From Hyphomicrobiales bacterium (lineage in GTDB: Bacteria; Pseudomonadota; Alphaproteobacteria; Rhizobiales; Beijerinckiaceae): 64,000 nt of DNA. Shown here piece after piece: positions 1-8,824 of the stretch. The stretch's first letter is position 1. Each line of letters starts with the position of its first letter. The translations under genes and the position numbers were made by a program. Below the pieces are notes generated by a model that did no database searches, was not told where the DNA came from, and saw only the letters and a program-made list of their open reading frames with translations. The DNA is taken from contig JAIXTM010000001.1 in the NCBI GenBank assembly GCA_027483945.1, positions 124,001-188,000 on the forward strand, written 5' to 3'.

Positions 1-280
1 TGCCGGCGCCCAGCGCCACATAGGCGATGGAGAAGGCGATCGCGTAGCCGAAAAGGCCCGCGGCGCCGGACCAAGACCCGGCGCGCAGCACGCGGCCCGC
101 GCCGCTGCTTCCCGGATCGCGCCAGACGACGAAGGCCGCCAGCGTGAGCGCGCCTGAGGCGAGCCTCACCCCCGTATAGGCCATGGGTTCGGCGGCGCCA
201 GCCTCGAGCGCCAGCCGAGCGAGGACCGAATTGGCGGCGAAGGCGATCATCGCGAGCGCGGTGGCGAGGGTGACGGGCAT
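1..280 (-). CDS. EamA/DMT-family transporter, N-terminal part (runs off the window)
   Basis: The minus strand reads from an ATG at 280 to the window edge without a stop, giving about 93 residues. The protein starts MPVTLATALAMIAFAANSVL, continues with an LARLAL motif, and has alternating hydrophobic segments (about residues 3-20, 32-50 and 72-92). This is the usual start of drug/metabolite transporter (EamA) exporters, whose first helix carries an N-S-V-L-AR-like signature. Such proteins have about 10 membrane helices and export small metabolites across the inner membrane. Only the first two or three helices are visible, so the substrate cannot be guessed. It lies downstream of the dehydrogenase pair but beyond a strong terminator, so it is probably transcribed separately. 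Confidence 0.7.
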   Translation of the reverse strand, partial: MPVTLATALAMIAFAANSVLARLALEAGAAEPMAYTGVRLASGALTLAAFVVWRDPGSSGAGRVLRAGSWSGAAGLFGYAIAFSIAYVALGAG

Positions 281-384
281 CTTTGTCCGGGCAGCGCTGG
301 CGGGCGCGCCATCATGGAGCGGACGGAGCCGCAAATCGCCCGCGATTTTACGCATGCCGCGGGCTGGCTCCGACACGGACGGAG

Positions 385-414
385 CGAAAAGGGCGGCGCC
401 TTGCGGCACCGCCC
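385..414 (-). terminator. Rho-independent terminator after the dehydrogenase operon
   Basis: Read on the minus strand, a 10-bp GC-rich stem (one G-T pair) with a GCAA loop occupies 391-414 and is followed by TTTT at 390-387. It lies about 40 bp after the stop of the gene at 452-1027 and before the transporter start at 280. Confidence 0.75.
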
Positions 415-451
415 TTCCCCCGAACCGGACCGACGATTGCGGGAGCGTCGG

Positions 452-1027
452 TCAGCCGGAAGCGTCGAACCCGAATCGGTCGAGCTCGGAGAAGAAGCCG
501 GGAAGCGGGCTTTCGTGGTCCTTTGCCATCGGAGCGCCAGGCGGCCGGAAAACGAGCGTCAGGGAGCCTTCGCGCCGGGCCTGGCCGACGGAGAGGGGAT
601 GTTCGGGCACGGCGGCGAGCGTGCCGGTCACAACGACCGCACCGGGCGCAAGGCCGGACGGCGCATGGGTGTGCGCCGTCATGGCGAAGCCACGCGGCAC
701 GGCCGGCAGGGCCCTGACCTCGGCCACGAGCCGGACCGGGCGGCGGAAGGCCGGGCGCATGGCCAAGGTCACTTCGTCAGGCTCGTCCACGAGGCCGCGA
801 TAGGCGGCGCTCGCCAGCACCGCCGCGTTCGCGAGCCGATAGAAAGTCAGGTATTCGGGCGCGCCGTCGCCTTCGCCGCGATAGCGGATCGCACCGAGAA
901 TGCCCGGCACGGTGAGGCGCTGGGGCACATGGTGGCCGGCATGCCAGGCCTCGTACGCGGCGCGCCGGTCCGGATCGACATCGTTGCCGAACAGCAGGAA
1001 AGCGTGGCTCGCTCCGATCTCACCCAT
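452..1027 (-). CDS. Conserved protein, EthD-like / dimeric alpha-beta barrel fold suspected
   Basis: This 191-residue soluble protein has no signal peptide and no membrane segment. The N-terminus (about residues 8-60) has the pattern HAFLLFGNDVDPDRR followed by a Y-E-A-W-H-x-x-H-H-V-P stretch. That resembles small EthD-like or antibiotic-monooxygenase-like proteins that handle reactive intermediates; the fold assignment is inference. The ATG lies 8 bases inside the end of the upstream zinc alcohol dehydrogenase gene, so the two are almost certainly co-transcribed and translationally coupled. The role is therefore likely tied to the dehydrogenase substrate. A terminator follows directly. No catalytic residue can be assigned with confidence. 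Confidence 0.6.
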   Translation of the reverse strand: MGEIGASHAFLLFGNDVDPDRRAAYEAWHAGHHVPQRLTVPGILGAIRYRGEGDGAPEYLTFYRLANAAVLASAAYRGLVDEPDEVTLAMRPAFRRPVRLVAEVRALPAVPRGFAMTAHTHAPSGLAPGAVVVTGTLAAVPEHPLSVGQARREGSLTLVFRPPGAPMAKDHESPLPGFFSELDRFGFDASG

Positions 1028-2102
1028 CGGGCGTCACCATGACCTTGACGGCCTGCCGGGATGCCATCGCCATGAAGCCCTCCCCGATGCGTGACAGGGG
1101 CAGGCGGTGGGATACGAGCCGACGCAGGACCTCGCCATCGTCTGCGAGCGCGGCGAGCACCTCCGGCCAGGCCGAAAGCGGCGCGCGGTAGGAGCCGACG
1201 ATGCGCTGGTGGCGGCGCACCAGCGCGGTCAGGTCCACCTGCGCAGGGGCGGCATGGATGCCGGCGATGACGAGCCGCCCGAAGGGCGCGAGCAGGGAGA
1301 TCAGCTCGGGCACGAGCGCTGCGACGCCTGTCGCTTCGATGACGGCGTCGTGTTCGGCGGGCAGGCCGGCATCGGCCAGCGACCGGGTCAGCCCCGCATC
1401 CGCAGTGTCCAGGCAGTCGGCGAACCCCATGGCGCGGGCGCAGGCGAGGCGCGGCTCGTCCCGCCGCCCCGCAACGACCACGCGCCGCGCGCCGGCCTTC
1501 CGCGCGAAATGGGCGGCGGCGAGGCCGATGGGGCCGGGGCCGACGACGAGGACGCGGTCGCCCGGCTCGATCGCCGCGTTGCGGGCGGCCTCGTGAGACA
1601 CGGTCAGCGGCTCGGTCAGGGCGGCGAGTTCCGCATCGATATCCTCTGGGACGGCGACCAGATTGGCCTCCGGCACCACGATTTCGGAGGCGAAGGCGCC
1701 CGAGCGGTGGATGCCGATGCCGCGGCGGGCCCGGCAGGATCCCGACCGGCCGCTCAGGCAGGCCTCGCAGCGGCCGCAAAGGACGGAGGGTCGCAGTACC
1801 GCCCGGCGTCCCAGCCAGGCGTCCGGGCCTTCGATCACGATACCGGCCGCCTCGTGCCCGAGCGTGACCGGCAGGCACGACGCCATGGACTCGTAGCCCG
1901 GCGTCCATTCCGCGATGTGGATGTCGGTGCCGCAGATGCCCGCCGCCTCCATCCGCAGCAGGACCTCCCCGGCAGCAGGCCGCGGGCGGGCTGTGCCGAC
2001 AAGCGCGATGCCGGGCGCTGCCGCGACCTTGCGCAGCGCCAGCATGGACTGCTCGCCGGCGGCGCCGGACGACGGAGCGATCACGAACGGAAAGGCACTC
2101 AT
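1020..2102 (-). CDS. Zinc-dependent alcohol dehydrogenase (MDR family)
   Basis: A 360-residue medium-chain dehydrogenase/reductase. Catalytic zinc ligands are visible as Cys57 (GICGTD) and the GHE motif at 82-84. The structural zinc lobe is present with four cysteines at 109, 112, 115 and 123. A Rossmann motif VLVVGPGPIG starts near 184. Members oxidise polyols, sugar alcohols or amino alcohols such as threonine with NAD(P). The open frame extends far upstream, but the ATG at 2102 begins the normal N-terminus, and the upstream extension overlaps the LysR gene. It overlaps the next gene (452-1027) by 8 bases. A LysR gene lies 47 bases upstream on the same strand and may control it. The substrate cannot be told from sequence. 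Confidence 0.85.
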   Translation of the reverse strand: MSAFPFVIAPSSGAAGEQSMLALRKVAAAPGIALVGTARPRPAAGEVLLRMEAAGICGTDIHIAEWTPGYESMASCLPVTLGHEAAGIVIEGPDAWLGRRAVLRPSVLCGRCEACLSGRSGSCRARRGIGIHRSGAFASEIVVPEANLVAVPEDIDAELAALTEPLTVSHEAARNAAIEPGDRVLVVGPGPIGLAAAHFARKAGARRVVVAGRRDEPRLACARAMGFADCLDTADAGLTRSLADAGLPAEHDAVIEATGVAALVPELISLLAPFGRLVIAGIHAAPAQVDLTALVRRHQRIVGSYRAPLSAWPEVLAALADDGEVLRRLVSHRLPLSRIGEGFMAMASRQAVKVMVTPDG

Positions 2103-2149
2103 GGTTCTCGAGGAAACGCGAGCCGTCCTATCGTCACAAGGCAATTTTA

Positions 2150-3061
2150 CTAGGGCAGTCGATGCCCTGGAGGCATGGATAAAGCAGCGACTTCGTCGCG
2201 CAGGATCCCCTCGAAGGCGTCCGCCACGGCACCGACGCCGCCATCCAGGGCGCGGTGGAGGTAGACGGAAAAATGTGTCCGGCTCGCCAGCGGCAGCAGG
2301 CGCACGCGATCCGCGATGGCACCGCGGGCGGAGAATGCGTCCACGACCGTGACGCCGAGCCCGGCCTCGGCCAGCGCGACGGCCGATTCGGCGAAGCGGA
2401 CCGTGTGCGTCCGCGACGGACGGATCGCCGCCTCTTCGAAGATCGCCGCCAGCGCTTCGCCGTGAACGGAAAAGGCTTGAAAGACGAGCCAGGTGCAATC
2501 CGGCGGAAGGTCGCGAAGGCCGGTCACGGCGGCGAAGGCCGGCAGACGCGGCAGAACGAGGACGGGTTCCGCCTCGCCGATGCGGGTGCTGACGACGTCG
2601 TGGTGAATGACCGGGTGCAGGGTGAGGGCGACATCGCCCACCTTCTCGACCAGGAAGGGCATGACCTGCGCCACCGAGACGACGTCCAATTGCAAGGCAA
2701 GGTCCGGGAAGGCTTGCGCAAGCCGCGCCAGGGCACCGGGCGCCAGCCCGCGGCCAAGGCTCGGCGAGGCACCGACCCGCAGCGGCGTGCGCCCGGGGCG
2801 GGAGCTGTCAGCGGCTCTGTCGATCGCGATCCGCATCTGCGCGAAGGCGCGCTCGATCTCGGCGAGGAAACGGCGTGCCTCCGGCGTCGGCACGAGCCGG
2901 CCGCGCACGCGGTCGAAGAGCCTGAGGCCGAGCTGGTCCTGAATGCGCAGGATGATGCGGCTGACCGTGGGCTGGGCGATGCGCAGTTCCCGCGCCGCGC
3001 CGATCACGCTGCCGCTCCGCATGACGGCGGCGAAGACCTCGATCTGGCGGAGGGTCAGCAT
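2150..3061 (-). CDS. LysR-family transcriptional regulator
   Basis: A 303-residue LysR-type regulator. The winged helix-turn-helix occupies about residues 1-60 (MLTLRQIEVFAAVMRSGSVI, then a PTVSR recognition helix), followed by a periplasmic-binding-protein-like effector domain from about 90 to 290. The HTH resembles the group that includes opine and amino acid catabolism regulators. It sits between the amino acid ABC operon upstream and the alcohol dehydrogenase pair downstream, all on the minus strand. It is separated from the ABC operon by a terminator (3144-3177), so it likely has its own promoter in 3062-3143. Control of the dehydrogenase operon or the ABC operon is inferred from position only. 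Confidence 0.88.
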   Translation of the reverse strand: MLTLRQIEVFAAVMRSGSVIGAARELRIAQPTVSRIILRIQDQLGLRLFDRVRGRLVPTPEARRFLAEIERAFAQMRIAIDRAADSSRPGRTPLRVGASPSLGRGLAPGALARLAQAFPDLALQLDVVSVAQVMPFLVEKVGDVALTLHPVIHHDVVSTRIGEAEPVLVLPRLPAFAAVTGLRDLPPDCTWLVFQAFSVHGEALAAIFEEAAIRPSRTHTVRFAESAVALAEAGLGVTVVDAFSARGAIADRVRLLPLASRTHFSVYLHRALDGGVGAVADAFEGILRDEVAALSMPPGHRLP

Positions 3062-3143
3062 GGCGGCGGTCCGGGGAAAGCCCGGCGGAGAGGCGGGTGG
3101 TCACGATGCCACGGCGCAGGCTCGTCCGCCACAGGAAGCCCGT

Positions 3144-3177
3144 CAAAGAAGAAGCCGCCGGCGCTGACACCGGCGGC
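3144..3177 (-). terminator. Rho-independent terminator of the C-N lyase/ABC operon
   Basis: On the minus strand an 8-bp perfect stem (GCCGCCGG / CCGGCGGC, 3154-3177) with an 8-nt loop is followed by TTCTTCTTT. It lies 22 bases after the stop of the binding-protein gene and closes the operon that begins at 7197. Confidence 0.75.
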
Positions 3178-3198
3178 CCAAGTCGACGGAAGGATGGC

Positions 3199-4026
3199 TT
3201 ACGTCCCCTTGTTGATGCCGAATTCAGGCGCGGCGTAGGGCTCAAGACCGTATTTGCGGACGATCTGCTGATAGATGCCCTTCTTGCGCAGGCTCTCCAG
3301 CGCCGCCTGGACGGCATCGCGGAGCTGCGTGTCCTTCTTGCCGATGCCGACGCCGGCGGTGACGAGCGTGAAGGGCTCGCCGACAAGGACGTAGAGGCCG
3401 GGATCCAGGCTCTGCTCGTAGACGATGGCTTCGACGCCCTGAACGGCGGCGTCGAGGCGCAGCGTGCGCAGCTGCGTGCGAGCATCCACGGAGCCTTCGG
3501 TGCCGACGACCTCGATGGCCGGCTTGCCCTTGGCGACGCAGTTCTCCTGGCTCCAGTCGGCGATCTGCTTCGGCCAGGCAGTGGAGCGGGAGGTGCCCAC
3601 CTTCTTGCCGCACAGGTCGTCCGGCTTCTTGATCTTATCGGCGAGCTGCTTGACCGTGTAGAACTGCGCACCCGAGCGCATGTAGCCGACGAAATCCGCG
3701 ACTTCGCGGCGGTCGGCCCGATCGGCCATGAACGCCATGATCGCGTCCACGCGGCCGGTCTGGAGCGAGGGCAGCATCTGGGCGAAGGCGGTCTCCGACC
3801 ATTCGGCCTTGACGCCGAGCTCCTTGGCGATGGCTTCGCCCAGATCGTAGTCCAGGCCCGTCAGCTGGTTCGATTTCGGGTCCTTGTAGATGATCGGGGC
3901 GTAGTTCGGGTTCGTGGCGAACACGATCTTGCCCGCCTGCTTGATGCGGTCCGGCAGGGTCTGGGCCTGTGCTGCCCCGGTCCCGAGGACAAATGCCGCC
4001 GCGACGGCCAATCTGATCAGCTTCAT
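3199..4026 (-). CDS. Polar amino acid ABC transporter, periplasmic substrate-binding protein
   Basis: A 275-residue family 3 solute-binding protein (SBP_bac_3). Residues 1-22 form a Sec signal peptide ending in AQA, followed by TLPDRIKQAGKIVFATNPNY, a typical lobe-1 start. The binding-pocket elements around AIMAFMADRADRREVADFV and the two-lobe layout are normal for glutamine/arginine/opine-type binders. The ATG at 4026 is preferred over an upstream one at 4044 because AGGGGAAG lies at good spacing before it and the hydrophobic signal then starts at residue 3. It is the last gene of the lyase-permease-ATPase-binding protein operon. The ligand is unknown; in this context it is probably the substrate, or a precursor, of the lyase at 5761-7197. 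Confidence 0.9.
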   Translation of the reverse strand: MKLIRLAVAAAFVLGTGAAQAQTLPDRIKQAGKIVFATNPNYAPIIYKDPKSNQLTGLDYDLGEAIAKELGVKAEWSETAFAQMLPSLQTGRVDAIMAFMADRADRREVADFVGYMRSGAQFYTVKQLADKIKKPDDLCGKKVGTSRSTAWPKQIADWSQENCVAKGKPAIEVVGTEGSVDARTQLRTLRLDAAVQGVEAIVYEQSLDPGLYVLVGEPFTLVTAGVGIGKKDTQLRDAVQAALESLRKKGIYQQIVRKYGLEPYAAPEFGINKGT

Positions 4027-4053
4027 CGGTCTTCTTCCCCTCATTGCTGTCGT

Positions 4054-4830
<777 letters not shown>

Positions 4831-4831
4831 G

Positions 4832-5764
4832 TCAGGCCTCCTTCGCGGCCGGGACGGCGGCAGAGGAACCGGCGGCGGCCTTGGCGGCGCGCTTCTGGCT
4901 GCGTTCGCCGCGGCCCTTGGAGAAGTGCTTCTCCAGGAAGTACTGGCCAATCTGGAGCAGCGTCACGACGGCCAGGTACCAGGCGGCGGCGACGATCAGC
5001 AGCTCGATGACGCGGGCATTGGCGTAGTAGATCGTCTGCGCGTTGCGCAGGATCTCCGAGTACTGGATGACGGAAGCGATCGAGGTCAGCTTGACCATGC
5101 TGATGAATTCGTTCCCGACCGGCGGGATGATGACCCGCATCGCCTGGGGCAGGACGATGCGGCGCAAGGTGGTCAGTCGCGTCATGCCGATGGACTTGGC
5201 CGCCTCCGTCTGTCCCACATCCACCGACAGGATGCCGGAACGCACCACCTCGGCGGTGTAGGCGCCCTGGTTCATGCCCAGGCCGAGCAGCGTGGCCACG
5301 AACGGCGTGATGAGGTCCACCGTGCGGAACTCGAACAGGCCGGGTATGCCCATGGTCGGGAAGACGAGGGCGAGATTGAACCAGATGAGGAGCTGAAGGA
5401 TCAGCGGCGTGCCGCGGAAGAACCAGATGTAGAAGAGCGCCGTGGTCCGCAGGACGGGGTTCGGCGACATGTACATGATGGCGAAGACCACGCCGAGCGT
5501 GATGCCGAGCGCCATGGCGCAGGCCGTCATGATGATCGTGTTCACAAGCCCGGTCATGATGGCCCGGGCGGTGAAGAACTCGCCGACCACGCGCCATTCG
5601 ATGTCGCCGTCGGCAAAGGCCTTGATGAGCCAGCCCAGGAACAGCAGCAGCAGTCCGGCCGCGATCCAGCGTCCGATATTGCGACGGCGGACGATGCGCA
5701 GGCCGCTCTCGCCGACGGCCTCGCGCACGCCGGGCGCGAGCGTGGGATCCAGGATCGCGCTCAT
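4832..5764 (-). CDS. Polar amino acid ABC transporter permease
   Basis: A 310-residue HisMQ/GlnP-type permease (BPD_transp_1). After a cytosolic N-terminal extension there is a helix at about 31-47, then the core TM segments from about 80 to 290, with the EAA-like loop QTEAAKSIGMTRLTTLRRIV that contacts the ATPase. The C-terminal tail is Lys/Arg/Ala-rich. Its ATG overlaps the lyase stop (ATGA), so the two are translationally coupled. As the only permease of the operon it probably forms a homodimer. Confidence 0.9.
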   Translation of the reverse strand: MSAILDPTLAPGVREAVGESGLRIVRRRNIGRWIAAGLLLLFLGWLIKAFADGDIEWRVVGEFFTARAIMTGLVNTIIMTACAMALGITLGVVFAIMYMSPNPVLRTTALFYIWFFRGTPLILQLLIWFNLALVFPTMGIPGLFEFRTVDLITPFVATLLGLGMNQGAYTAEVVRSGILSVDVGQTEAAKSIGMTRLTTLRRIVLPQAMRVIIPPVGNEFISMVKLTSIASVIQYSEILRNAQTIYYANARVIELLIVAAAWYLAVVTLLQIGQYFLEKHFSKGRGERSQKRAAKAAAGSSAAVPAAKEA

Positions 5765-7197
5765 GCTCGCGGCCCTTCATAGGTCATAGCCCAGGATTCC
5801 TGTGTTCGGATCGTTTCCTTGAGCCGCGCCAGCTGCTCGGCGACGCGCTCGGGCGCGGTACCGCCGTGGCCGGTGCGCGCGGCAATGGCTGCGTCGGGCG
5901 TGATGTGACGGCGGATGTCGCCGGTGAGCCGGGGATCGACCCCGGCGAGCTGGGCATCCGACAGGTCCGGCAGGCCGAGGCCGAGGTCCTCGCACAGCTT
6001 GATGACGGCGCCGGTAATCTCGTGGGCCTCGCTGAAGGGAACCCCGCGGCGGGCCAGCCAGTCGGCGATCTCGGTGGCGAGCGTGAAGCCGTCGACCGCC
6101 TGGCGGTTGAGGAGCTCGCTGCGCACGTCCATCGTGCGGATCAGGCCCGCCATGGCCGGAAGGACGAGGTGGAGCGTGTCCACCGCGTCGAAGGCGGCCT
6201 TCTTGTCCTCGGCGAGGTCCCGGTTATAGGCCAGCGGCAGGCCCTTGAGGGCGCCCAGCATGGTCACGAGCCCGCCGATGATGCGGTTGGAACGACCCCG
6301 GGTGAGCTCCGCCACGTCCGGATTCTTCTTCTGCGGCATGATCGAGGAGCCGGTGGCGAAGCTGTCATGCAGCTCGATCCAGCCGAACTGGCGCGACGCC
6401 CAGAGCGTGATCTCCTCGGCCAGCCGCGAGAGGTGCACCGCGAGCATGGCGGCCGCGAAGAGGAATTCCGCCACGTGGTCGCGGGCGCCGACCGCGTCCA
6501 CCGAATTCTCGCAGGGTCCGGCATAGCCGAGCTCCCGCGCGGAGAGATCGGGGCGACGGGCGATGCCGGACCCCGCGAGGGCCGCCGCGCCCAAGGGAGA
6601 CAGGGCGCTGCGGCGATCCCAGTCCTGGAAGCGGCCGATATCGCGGGAGAAGGCCTGGGCATGGGCCAGGAGGTGATGGGCGAACAGGATCGGCTGGGCC
6701 GGCTGCAGGTGCGAGAAGCCGGGCGCCATCGTGGCCCGGTTGGCCTCGGCCTGGGCGACGAGCGCGTCCTGCAGCGAAAGGAGCGCGAGGATCAGGCGGC
6801 GCGCCTCGTCCCGCAGGTAGAGCTTGAGATCGTTGGCGGCCTGGTCGTTGCGGGACCGGCCCGCACGAAGCTTGCCGCCCAGCGGCCCCAGGCGCTCGAT
6901 CAGCAGGCGTTCCAGGAAGGAATGGACATCCTCGTCGAGGCCGGTCGCGACGATCGTGCCGTCTGCCACCCCGGCCGCGATGGCATCCAAGGCCGCGATC
7001 GTGGCGGACGTCTCGCCCGCGTCCAGGAGGCCGGCGCGCTCCAGCTCGCGGGCATGGGCGCGGGAGGCGGCGACGTCGTAGGGCACGAGGCGGAGATGCG
7101 AGGCGTCCCCCCGAGACAGCCTCATCAACGCCGGATCCGGCGCCGCGCGGAAGCGCGCTCCCCACAGACCTGCTTTTGCCGTCGCCGCCTGACTCAT
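5761..7197 (-). CDS. Argininosuccinate-lyase-like C-N lyase (aspartase/fumarase superfamily)
   Basis: A 478-residue protein with the full fumarase/aspartase fold. It has LWGARF near the N-terminus, the SRNDQ segment at 115-119, the catalytic-base region FSHLQPAQP around 161-169, and the superfamily signature GSSIMPQKKNPD at 283-294 with the mobile-loop serines. The ATG at 7197 is chosen over a start 19 codons upstream because GGTGGGG precedes it. The biosynthetic argH is normally not linked to an uptake operon. Here the gene leads an amino acid ABC operon and is divergent from a LysR regulator, so a catabolic role is likely: eliminating fumarate from an imported N-succinyl amino compound such as argininosuccinate or an EDDS-like aminopolycarboxylate. 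That substrate range is known for ArgH relatives; its application here is inference. Confidence 0.85.
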   Translation of the reverse strand: MSQAATAKAGLWGARFRAAPDPALMRLSRGDASHLRLVPYDVAASRAHARELERAGLLDAGETSATIAALDAIAAGVADGTIVATGLDEDVHSFLERLLIERLGPLGGKLRAGRSRNDQAANDLKLYLRDEARRLILALLSLQDALVAQAEANRATMAPGFSHLQPAQPILFAHHLLAHAQAFSRDIGRFQDWDRRSALSPLGAAALAGSGIARRPDLSARELGYAGPCENSVDAVGARDHVAEFLFAAAMLAVHLSRLAEEITLWASRQFGWIELHDSFATGSSIMPQKKNPDVAELTRGRSNRIIGGLVTMLGALKGLPLAYNRDLAEDKKAAFDAVDTLHLVLPAMAGLIRTMDVRSELLNRQAVDGFTLATEIADWLARRGVPFSEAHEITGAVIKLCEDLGLGLPDLSDAQLAGVDPRLTGDIRRHITPDAAIAARTGHGGTAPERVAEQLARLKETIRTQESWAMTYEGPRA

Positions 7198-7251
7198 GGC
7201 CCCACCAGCTTTTGCAACCGATGCGATTACGCTCCCGCTTCCACGAAGGCA

Positions 7252-7330
7252 CAATCGAGATTGCGTCAGGGAGGGTATTCCATGATGGAATGCAGCTTGA
7301 CCGTTTCGATCGCAATTGGCGATAATTGCG
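7252..7330. promoter_or_regulatory. Cluster of LysR-type operator candidates between the lyase operon and its divergent regulator
   Basis: Three inverted repeats lie in the 135-bp divergent spacer. They are CAATC-GA-GATTG (7252-7263), ATTCCAT-G-ATGGAAT (7277-7291, which also fits the T-N11-A LysR box) and CGCAATT-6 nt-AATTGCG (7311-7330). The last overlaps the likely -10 of the regulator gene, which would allow autorepression. This layout is typical for LysR activators of a divergent operon. Confidence 0.55.
7297..7326 (+). promoter_or_regulatory. Probable promoter of the GcvA-like regulator gene
   Basis: TTGACC (7297-7302), an 18-bp spacer and GATAAT (7321-7326) form a good sigma-70-type promoter. 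The expected transcription start is at about 7333, the A of the proposed ATG, so the mRNA may be leaderless. Confidence 0.45.
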
Positions 7331-7332
7331 CG

Positions 7333-8328
7333 ATGCTGCCCACGATGACCGCTCTTCGCGTCTTCGACGCCGCCGCCCGCACCGGGTCATGTTCCGCCGC
7401 TGCCGACGAGGTCTGCCTGACGCAGGGCGCGGTGTCCAAGCAGATCAAGACGCTGGAACAGACGGTCGGCGCAGCTCTCTTCGTCCGCACCAGCCGCGGC
7501 CTCGTCCTGACGCAGGCGGGCGCGCTCTACCACGAGGAGATCCGCCCGGCGCTGGAAGGCCTGCGCGCGGCCCAGGCGCGGATCGACGCGCTGCGCGCGC
7601 CGGGCACGCCGCTCCGGCTCCATATCCTGCCGATCCTCGGCGACCGCTGGCTGATGCCGCGCTTCCCCGATTTCGCCCGGCGCCACCCGGCGCTGGACGT
7701 GCAGTTCACCACCTTCGTCTCCGCCGAGGATGCGGAGGAACCGGACGCCATGCTGCGCTTCGGAGACGGCGACTGGCCGGGCTCGCTGGTGGACTACCTG
7801 TTCGGCCGAGAGGTCGTGCTGGTCGCGTCACCGGACCTGGTCGCCAGGCATGGCGGCATCGGCACCGTCGCGGATCTCGGGCGGATGACGCTGCTCCAGC
7901 ATTTCCAGACGCCGGACCTCTGGACGGAATTCGCCGAGGCGGCCGGTGCGCGGGGCGTCGCGCCCGCCCATGTCGTGCGCTACGGCTTCTTCGGCGTGAT
8001 GATCCAGGCGGCGATCGCGGGCCTCGGCATCGCGTTGGTGCCGGAGGTCTTCGTGGCGGGCGACCTGGCGGCGGGCCGCCTCGTCAACCCGCTTCAGCTG
8101 CGCTGCCGCAGCCGCAACGGCTACTACCTCACCGTGCCGCTGAACCGGCCGGCAAGCCCCGCCCTCCTCGCGTTCCGGGAATGGCTGCTGGCCGAGGCGG
8201 CGCAGAGCGGCGACAGTCCCGCCGGCTCGCCTCGGGGCGAGGGCGCCGGACCCCGCCTAGTCGCGGGGGGTTTGATTCGCCGTTGCGATCCGGACACCTT
8301 GATTTTCCATTTGCATAGCAAGCGCTGA
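7333..8328 (+). CDS. GcvA-like LysR-family regulator of the divergent lyase/ABC operon
   Basis: A 331-residue LysR protein that starts MLPTMTALRVFDAAARTGSC, the typical GcvA-group beginning (LP-x-x-x-ALR-x-FEAAAR), with the recognition helix CLTQGAVSKQIKTLE. The effector domain runs from about 90 to 295. The last 35 residues form a tail (GDSPAGSPRGEGAGPR and beyond) not usual in the family. A long upstream extension in frame is antisense to the lyase and is rejected. It diverges from the lyase operon and probably activates it on binding the substrate or a metabolite (inferred from arrangement and operator repeats). Confidence 0.88.
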   Translation: MLPTMTALRVFDAAARTGSCSAAADEVCLTQGAVSKQIKTLEQTVGAALFVRTSRGLVLTQAGALYHEEIRPALEGLRAAQARIDALRAPGTPLRLHILPILGDRWLMPRFPDFARRHPALDVQFTTFVSAEDAEEPDAMLRFGDGDWPGSLVDYLFGREVVLVASPDLVARHGGIGTVADLGRMTLLQHFQTPDLWTEFAEAAGARGVAPAHVVRYGFFGVMIQAAIAGLGIALVPEVFVAGDLAAGRLVNPLQLRCRSRNGYYLTVPLNRPASPALLAFREWLLAEAAQSGDSPAGSPRGEGAGPRLVAGGLIRRCDPDTLIFHLHSKR

Positions 8329-8426
8329 CGCTGTGTGTGGGGGGCACCTGCGGCTGCCTTAGGCAGAAATGCAAGGCGCGGACGGAACTGGTCAGGCCGC
8401 AATCGACTTTATCGGTACTGGAGAGA

Positions 8427-8455
8427 TTGACAAAATAGGATTTATATCCTATCAC
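8427..8455 (+). promoter_or_regulatory. Promoter-like TTGACA with an 18-bp palindrome in the spacer
   Basis: TTGACA at 8427-8432 is followed by the perfect inverted repeat ATAGGAT-TTAT-ATCCTAT (8435-8452) and a weak -10 (TATCAC, 8450-8455). The palindrome covers the promoter, as a repressor operator would. This stretch is clearly AT-richer than the surroundings. The downstream target could be the small open frame at 8549. Confidence 0.35.
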
Positions 8456-8548
8456 AATCCCGCCTTTGCAACTCTTTCTTAGCGATTCTGCCGTGCTATC
8501 TGAGTTGTCAAGAGGCTTGTAGTATGGTTGAAGTGCTCGGGGAGAGCG

Positions 8549-8824
8549 ATGATGTTTACGGGCGACGCCAATAGAGCCGTGTACGCTCCGGCTAGCAAGC
8601 CGGTTCGCGCTCGCATACACACGTTGGTCCCCATCGCCTCGCTCCCGCATATGGGCGGGCTTCGGTCCGTTCCGGCGGAGATGACCGGTACTGCTCGGCA
8701 GTATTGGATACGGCCTCATGGCGCGCGAGAACTACCGGTCGAGCAAACGCCCTTTGCTAAGCCGCTGGAGGCGGCTCGGGAGCCGTCGAATGACCCCACC
8801 CTTGTGCCAGCGTCTCGCTTCTGA
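8549..8824 (+). CDS. Possible small protein, no recognised family
   Basis: An open frame of 91 codons starts ATGATG after GGGGAG (8539-8544), about 100 bp below the palindrome/promoter at 8427-8455. The translation (MMFTGDANRAVYAPASKPVR and on) shows no known motif, no membrane helix and a composition close to random. Its last 68 bases overlap the convergent protease gene. It is listed because the 8329-8756 stretch otherwise holds no gene. Coding status is doubtful. Confidence 0.2.
   Translation: MMFTGDANRAVYAPASKPVRARIHTLVPIASLPHMGGLRSVPAEMTGTARQYWIRPHGARELPVEQTPFAKPLEAAREPSNDPTLVPASRF

Noticed and set aside
5866-7332. Long open frame upstream of and in frame with the regulator at 7333
   Set aside because: It is antisense to the lyase gene and arises from high GC; the LysR N-terminus begins normally at 7333.
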